NCBI GenBank assembly: GCA_019633425.1
Contig: WSUB01000144.1
Span: 9,428 to 73,427 of the forward strand
Direction: 5' to 3'
DNA length: 64,000 nucleotides
Source: Tulasnella sp. 424
Lineage: Eukaryota; Basidiomycota; Agaricomycetes; Cantharellales; Tulasnellaceae
Part shown: one piece after another, positions 58,510 to 64,000 of the stretch
Layout of the letters: every line of letters begins with the position of its first letter
Numbering within the stretch: position 1 is the first letter of the stretch
Made by a program: the position numbers and the translations under genes
Notes under the pieces: model-generated
What the model was told of the DNA's origin: nothing
Seen by the model: only the letters and a program-made list of their open reading frames with translations
Databases searched by the model: none

Positions 58510-59941
58510 TCAGATCCTTGTCACCTTGTCACACATCTGACCCTTGGCGCGACGCAAACCGAAACCTCGATTAACCCCACTTTGGACGATGGGCGTGCTC
58601 TTCACCTGGTCCACCTGGAGCTTGAAGTCCTTGAGAACTGTGGTGAGGACTATCCTGATGTAGTAGTACGCAAAAAACCGCCCTACAGTCGCACCTAAAT
58701 CAGCGTCGGTCCGTGGACCGAAGCCAGGATCCCTTTCGATACGGAAGGCAGACTTACCAGAACACATGCTAACGCCACCTCCAAACGGCAGGTAATTGTA
58801 TTCCGACTCCGTCCCTTTGCCATCCTTCCCCATAAACCTCGTCGGAACGAACTCCCCAGCTCGCTCGAACTCGTTCTCATCCCTGTGTATCACCCGCGAG
58901 CAACGTATCGTCCAAAATACCTCGCATCGAATAAGAATCTGAGGTTAATCGTAAAGTCTCTGAGATCGTCGAGTGAGTAAAGGAATTGAAGGTTGAGATC
59001 GGAAACAGTCGGGGAGGTGGTCTGTGTATGGACCGCTGAACTCGGGGTGTGCGGCGGACCAGGCTTCTCCTGCGACGTCGAGCTCAGCGATGATGGGCGC
59101 AAGGCTTTCTGGCCGTTTGATCTGGAGGATGAGAAGCCACCTAGGAAGGAACCCGCGTTCAGTATCACAATCGCATGGAGTCCATATTGCAAAGATTGTA
59201 CCCACAAACTTGCCCACGGAAGGTTTACTATTAAAGGCCGTACGGCGTCATCAACGATAGCCCTAGATAGAATGAGTGGCATCATGTCTTAGGAGCGATG
59301 TTGCGATGGTTGGAAGGGGGGAGTTCTTCACGGAAAGTCGAGGACTTTCGGAGGTCATCGTCGGACCACAAAATGCAGTCCTTGCCCTAAGAGAGTCGGA
59401 TGACAGAGATTGCGAAGACCTGTAGGGAAGAATGAATCAGTGATATCATCTTGAACGTCAATCAGGAACTTTCCCCATACCTTTGGTTGCTTGTAATTTG
59501 GTTGATAAGCTTGGTTGAACGAGCTCCGGTCAGCCTAGACACGTCGGCGCCGAACTGCGTCTCTAGCTCGCAGATGGAGATGTCACGTAGTACAAGGTCG
59601 TGCCCGCTGTCTTGACGCTGAACAGGCAGTCGGGATATTGATATTGTTGTCTACGCACGGGAGAAGTTCGCCAGATCCTTCAGCGTCCAGTGGGGGCGCG
59701 AACGAACCCTGAGCGGACTCACTATGCAGCTTTGAAGAAGGCATCAGGATCACGTTCCACCGCCCACTCGCTACCCCACCAAGTTATCCAGATGGACACG
59801 ATAGGCAGACGGCGCTCGTTGTTACTTCCCGAGCTGTGCCAAACGATTCCTAGGCCGGCAGTTAGCGCAGGAAGCGGCAGCCGCGGAGACGGCCCAATCC
59901 GCCCGAGCTTTCGGCAGTCCATGTTCGTCCAGCAGTCGTAG
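58510..59941 (-). pseudogene. Cytochrome P450 pseudogene (P450b)
   Basis: P450 pieces appear in the right order on the complement: a first-exon part near 59922 ('GSEWAVERDPDAFFKAA'), a much shortened middle exon near 59290-59400, the exon 'LAPIIAELDVAGEAWSA' near 59100, then 'TISETLRLTSDSYSMRG' (ExxR present) near 58940, 'YLPFGGGVSMCSGK' (heme loop) near 58790, and the last exon 'VNRGFGLRR' ending at 58510. Compared with P450a, about 500 bases of the middle exon are gone, the segment between the ExxR helix and the heme loop lacks some 20 codons, and frames shift between pieces, including an in-frame stop near 58905. It cannot encode a complete enzyme. Head to head with copy I. Confidence 0.8.
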
Positions 59942-60410
59942 GATAGTAGCGGTGAGGGAGCCTATGAGCTGTGTGGTGGATAGTGGGCCTGGAGCTTCAC
60001 TGAGAAGCCGGTATCGGGGAGGGAGTCTCCAGTCGAGATTATAATATATTGCTAAGACGCTAGTCGGTTGAACAGCGGCCGGATGATGCTGAGATGCGTG
60101 GTGAGGCTGTCAACCTTTGTGTTCACGATTGGCGAAGTCGAAGAGATATCCGGAACGCTGATGAGGCTGTCGAGTTCAGTACTTGCAGAGTTGAAGAGAA
60201 TAAGGGTGCTTTCACCCAGTCACGTGGGGAGACAGGAAACTGCGGAGACACCCTAGAGCGCTCGATGTGTCTAAATTTAGCCAGCGCCTACAGTGAAAGC
60301 CCCTATGTGGGATCAGGCGCTCTTTTCGGCTTGGCAGTGCGCCAAATTTAAATGCTGGCGAGTAATCTTTGACGTGGACGTCAAGCCGTCACCCTTACTC
60401 TCACCTCGGG
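59942..60410. other. Intergenic between divergent P450b and copy I
   Basis: Promoter of copy I; it resembles the region upstream of copy H from about 54840 (shared 'ggcgct' and 'agtgcca' landmarks). An AT-rich 'atttaaatg' at about 60346-60354 sits where copies G and H have a TATA box, about 60 nt before the start. Confidence 0.45.
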
Positions 60411-63131
60411 ATGACTACTCCTCCTCCTGAGAAATTGACAGCCATCCCCAAGATTCCTCAAGCTTTTGGGGAAGATGACGGCCAATTCTACAAGTACTAC
60501 GACGATCTCGCGGACGAGTTAGATGAAGATATGGTGACGAGTCTCAAGTCGCAACTCGATGGAATCCTCATCTTCGTGAGTATTTACTTCCGCTTCGGAC
60601 GCTTTGCCGAATGTGTTCAAACCTTTCCTCGCTCTCTTTAGGCCGGTCTGTTTGCCGGTGTGAATTCAGCATTCTTGGCGTTTACGCTTCCTCAGATGAG
60701 CCCAGACCCGACGGACGACACCAACGCCCTCCTCTTCCAAATCATGCTCGGCGGCAATAGTACCATCAGGTCCACAGCAGATCTCCCTTCAGCCTCGTTC
60801 TCCCCTGCCACACGCGCCTACACCATCAACGTCTTGTTCTCCTTGAGCTTGACCCTCGCCCTCCTCGGCTCGTTCCTTGCAGTATTGGGTCAACAATGGC
60901 TCGTTTACTATCGTAAACGAAGTGGTGGCGGCGCTGAGTATCAACGGTGGGAGCAGCTCCGACGATACCTTGGAGCGAAGCGCTGGAGACTGGAGCTCGT
61001 GCTGGACGACGTCCTTCCGAGCCTGCTGCAGGTCGCATTGGTCATTTTCTGCGTCGCCTTTATTCTCTATCTTGGCATTCTGAGTAGGTCTCTGTGCTAC
61101 ACGATAGCCGCCCCCCTTTGTGTGGCGGGAGCAATCATCGTGATGACGGCGACGTGTGCGGCATGGGATCATTGGTGTCCATTCAAAAGTCCGCTGTCGC
61201 ATATCATCCAGCCCATTCTCAAGCATTCGGTGGACACTATCGGACGAATAGTGGGAATCTCGGGGTCCTACGCGGTCATCACTATCGAATGGCTGGTGTA
61301 CAGATTCAGGCATGGGGACGCTCCATTCAAGAGCTGGATGTCTGTGATTCCGGATCGAGCCCACAGCATTACCGAGTGGATCAAGAACCGCGGCCAGCGA
61401 CCTGCAGATGCCACTGACCAATTAAAGTTGGTCGCACTCAAGCGAGTACTGTGCACTTCGGAAGACTCGAACGCGATCACGCACGCCGCTACAAATACAC
61501 GATCAATAACTCAAAGCCAGCTATTGAGTCAAATTCTCAATGACGACGAATTAAGAAGCCGGTTTGAAGCATTGGATACCATCTCCTTCAGCTCCATCAT
61601 GGCCTACGGCGCGGTGTCGGTAACGATCCAGAATACGGCAATTTCCCGCTCCCTCCTTCACATGATCCTTATGGTAGGATCGGCGGAAGACTTTCTCCAC
61701 TACGAGGACCGATGCTTGTTCAAAGATCGAGCAAATGATCCAGAGTACTCGAGCGATTTGATGAAGAAGCTGGACAACAGATTATCTGACATGTCTCTCG
61801 TGGATCAGTATCCTGTGGATAAAGAATGCGCCGAATGCTCCCATTGCGTTTTACTGGAATACTGCATGCAATTGATTCCCATGCTTGCTTCCACGGACCG
61901 GCCGAAAGTGATACGGGTCAAGCCCAATGATCTTGAACAGCCTATACACGTAATAGGCCCCTTGAAAGGGTTTCGACCTGCATGGATCGAGTCCTGGACG
62001 ATCAAGCTATCAAAAGAATGGGATCAGCTCTCAGGAGAGGGAGGAAAAATGACTCCAAATACTGAATTCCGCAATTGGCAACTGGAGAAATTCAAGGAAT
62101 TTTTGCGCCTGTATCGAAATATGTAAGAAATGTTCCATGTTCTGTAGGGTTTCAGCTCAACTTCAATCCTCTAATCCGCAGTGATGTCCCCAATTTTGTG
62201 CGAACCATTTGGGAAGCAATCGAGACATCGACCGTTCAATGGAGCGACCAACCGGCAACTGAAGTCTACGTGGGATTATTCGAGCAAGATCTTCGGGTCC
62301 GAGAAAATGTGCCGGACTTGGAATACTGTTTGGCGGTGACCATCAACAGTCTCGTGACCTTACTTCGTTCCATTGAGCATCGAATTCGCGACCCAACAAC
62401 CTCCAGTGATGAAAGGGAATCTCAACGAAAACATCGCAGGACATGCATTGAAAAATGGACAACCTACATCAACAATGCATATCGATTCGAAGGAGGGGGC
62501 ATATTGCCTGCAGCCGATCTATACCCCGTATATTGCCATGGACCGCTCTGGTGACGTAATTTCCCGTCCTGAAGACTCGGATTTTAAACCTGACATTGAC
62601 GAGGCACCGTGACGTCGTTTCAACAGGTACCACTGCACCGAGGCTTCCGCTACTCTTCTTCCATATCTCCGATGGATGACGGATGTTATACAAGCAGATC
62701 CTGGGAACGCCGATAATCGCTCAATGATCAAAGTGGCGACTTTCTTGTTTGGCTGTCTTAAAGACCCCGAGGAGAGTATCCGTGAAAAGGAAAGGGTGGC
62801 GTCGGAATTCCAAGAGATGATCGAAGAAGGAAAGATAGAGGAGTATCGTGATTTCTACCCGGTTTTTGCCAAGACCGTCCGTGAGCTAGAGTCTGCCGTT
62901 GCTTCCGCCGCAGTACCTCACTCGTCAGAGGTAAGACTGATTTCTCAGACTGGCTATACTCTAGTTAACTTCGTTTCTTATCACACAGGTCGAAAAACTG
63001 GAAACTCAGCCTGGATATGAAAACTTGTGGAAGGAGGGGGAGTCCTGCGTGAGTCTATTCTTCCGCCCCATGGGCCGAATCGTAAACTCAGACTGTTTCT
63101 TGTTTAGGACATCTCCCTGAGGTGGTACTGA
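60411..63131 (+). CDS. DUF6535 four-helix membrane protein (copy I, intact)
   Basis: Six exons join in phase to 800 residues: 60411-60575, 60642-62122, 62182-62550, 62627-62930, 62989-63048, 63108-63131. The start is set at 60411 ('MTTPPPEKLTAIPKIPQAFG') because it gives the 55-codon family first exon; the frame is open a little further upstream. Core motifs are complete: 'AGVNSAFLAFTLPQMSPDP', 'VLGQQWLVYYRKRSGGG', 'LGAKRWRLELVLDDVLPSLL', 'CAAWDHWCPFK', and the cysteine motif 'CAECSHC'. The C-terminal exons contain 'TEVYVGLFEQDLRVRE', 'EHRIRDPTTSSDERES', 'YHCTEASATLLPYLRWM' and 'YRDFYPVFAKTVRELES'. It is the tandem partner of copy H, without that copy's frameshift. Function unknown. Confidence 0.87.
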
Positions 63132-63825
63132 AGCCTCCCGATCTGTGGCCCCGCTCTGAATCGACCAAACGTGTTCGTCGTGGAGTCGCAGAATGCTGCA
63201 ACACCGATCACGGTGCGCAATGGTTGTACCCCATCCAGCGCGTTTCGACGAATTAAAATAGCTAGTTGCACAGTATTTCCGAATTGAGATTGCTTCCACA
63301 CTTGTATCCCTAGCATCAGATTTGTCGTAAATGAGGCATGAGTTACTCTGCTGATTGAGGATCTTATGCGAAAGCCGCCGCGCGCCGCTCATTGCGTACT
63401 CCGACCCATCTCGTCGGAGGCAACCTCCTTCTACTAAATGTCCTCGTCGGTCGTAATGTAGACCGTAATATGCCCTAAGATTACATGTATGCGGAGACCG
63501 ATGGGAGAAATATCCTTGCCTACCCGTTAGGTTACGGGCGAAAGACTGGATCTAGTACTTCCTTCCACGCGCGAGCTCCATGGATAGGGTTTTCTTAGCA
63601 TTTGAATATTTAAGCCTTTAACCGCTATCAACACTCCAAGTGGAGTTCACCGCACTCCAAGAGGACTTCTGAAGACAAATGGGGAGTCCCTATTACCCGG
63701 GCTTCCGGACGGCGGCAAGGCCTCCAGCACAGGGGCCGCATTCAAAGATGATGTAAGAAGCCTCAAATACCGACATCGACAGGATACATAACAATTCCGT
63801 ATGAATGCTCTATTTCACTGAAGAC
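63132..63825. other. Intergenic, duplicated with 57784-58509
   Basis: Second copy of the H-unit flank. No gene supported. Confidence 0.5.
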
Positions 63826-64000
63826 TCAGATCCTCCTCACCTTGACATACATCTGACCCTTGGGGCGACGCAGACCGAAACCTCGATTAACCCCACTTTG
63901 GACGACCGGCGTGCTCTTCACCCGGTCCACCTCGAGCTTGAAGTTCTTGAGAACCGTGGTGAGGAAGATTTTGATGTGGTAAAACGCAAAGAACCGTCCT
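63826..64000 (-). CDS. Cytochrome P450, last exon (P450c, clipped by window)
   Basis: The complement reads 'RFFAFYHIKIFLTTVLKNFK' then 'LEVDRVKSTPVVQSGVN' and 'RGFGLRRPKGQMYVKVRRI' followed by a stop at 63828-63826. This is the terminal exon that follows the heme-binding Cys in P450a, without a lesion. The rest of the gene lies beyond base 64000. It is the tandem counterpart of the broken P450b, 5.32 kb away, and lies downstream of copy I in convergent orientation. Confidence 0.85.
   Translation of the reverse strand, partial: GRFFAFYHIKIFLTTVLKNFKLEVDRVKSTPVVQSGVNRGFGLRRPKGQMYVKVRRI

Overview
The window is nuclear DNA from a filamentous basidiomycete, most likely an Agaricomycete. Genes are dense and split by many short introns of about 50 to 90 nt with GT..AG ends. 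The products are typical of mushroom-forming fungi: DUF6535 membrane proteins, a GT61 transferase, a CYP7/8-like P450, a GH3 beta-glucosidase, and a long nuclear protein that joins zinc-binding motifs to a dioxygenase-like tail. No tRNA, rRNA, CRISPR array or recognisable transposase was seen. Exon boundaries below come from reading-frame, GT/AG and family-motif consistency; no transcript data were available.

Layout. 1-11.5 kb: a clipped DUF6535 gene, an intact DUF6535 gene (-), a GT61 glycosyltransferase (+), a DUF6535 relic and another intact DUF6535 gene (+). The block at 1-760 duplicates the DUF6535 start plus the GT61 promoter found at 3.8-5.5 kb. 12-34.3 kb is a conserved housekeeping island: a Hrp1/Nab4-like RNA-binding protein (-), a FIT/Scs3-like ER lipid protein (+), a 1189-residue zinc-motif protein (+), a Cbf1-type bHLH factor (+), a four-helix membrane protein (-), COG7 (-), a PrpF-family isomerase (+), a secreted GH3 beta-glucosidase (-) with a 6-nt micro-exon, and a small nuclear protein resembling HAPSTR1/C16orf72 (-). 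34.8-64 kb is accessory: DUF6535 genes and fragments mixed with P450 copies, plus one O-fucosyltransferase-like membrane protein (-).

The striking content is the DUF6535 family. There are three intact genes on the + or - strand at the ends and middle (B 1555-3933, D 8996-11532, G 43564-46285), a fourth intact gene I (60411-63131), two near-intact copies each with a single visible lesion (E, one in-frame stop; H, one missing base), and four partial copies. All full copies share a first exon of exactly 165 nt and the same four-helix core, but diverge in the C-terminal half. In the right part the family travels with a P450: G with an intact P450, F with a P450 relic, and a tandem unit of about 5.35 kb (H + broken P450, then I + a P450 that runs out of the window). 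This is a birth-and-death duplication hot spot of paired membrane-protein and P450 genes. Their function is unknown; any role in recognition or defence is only inference from this evolutionary pattern.
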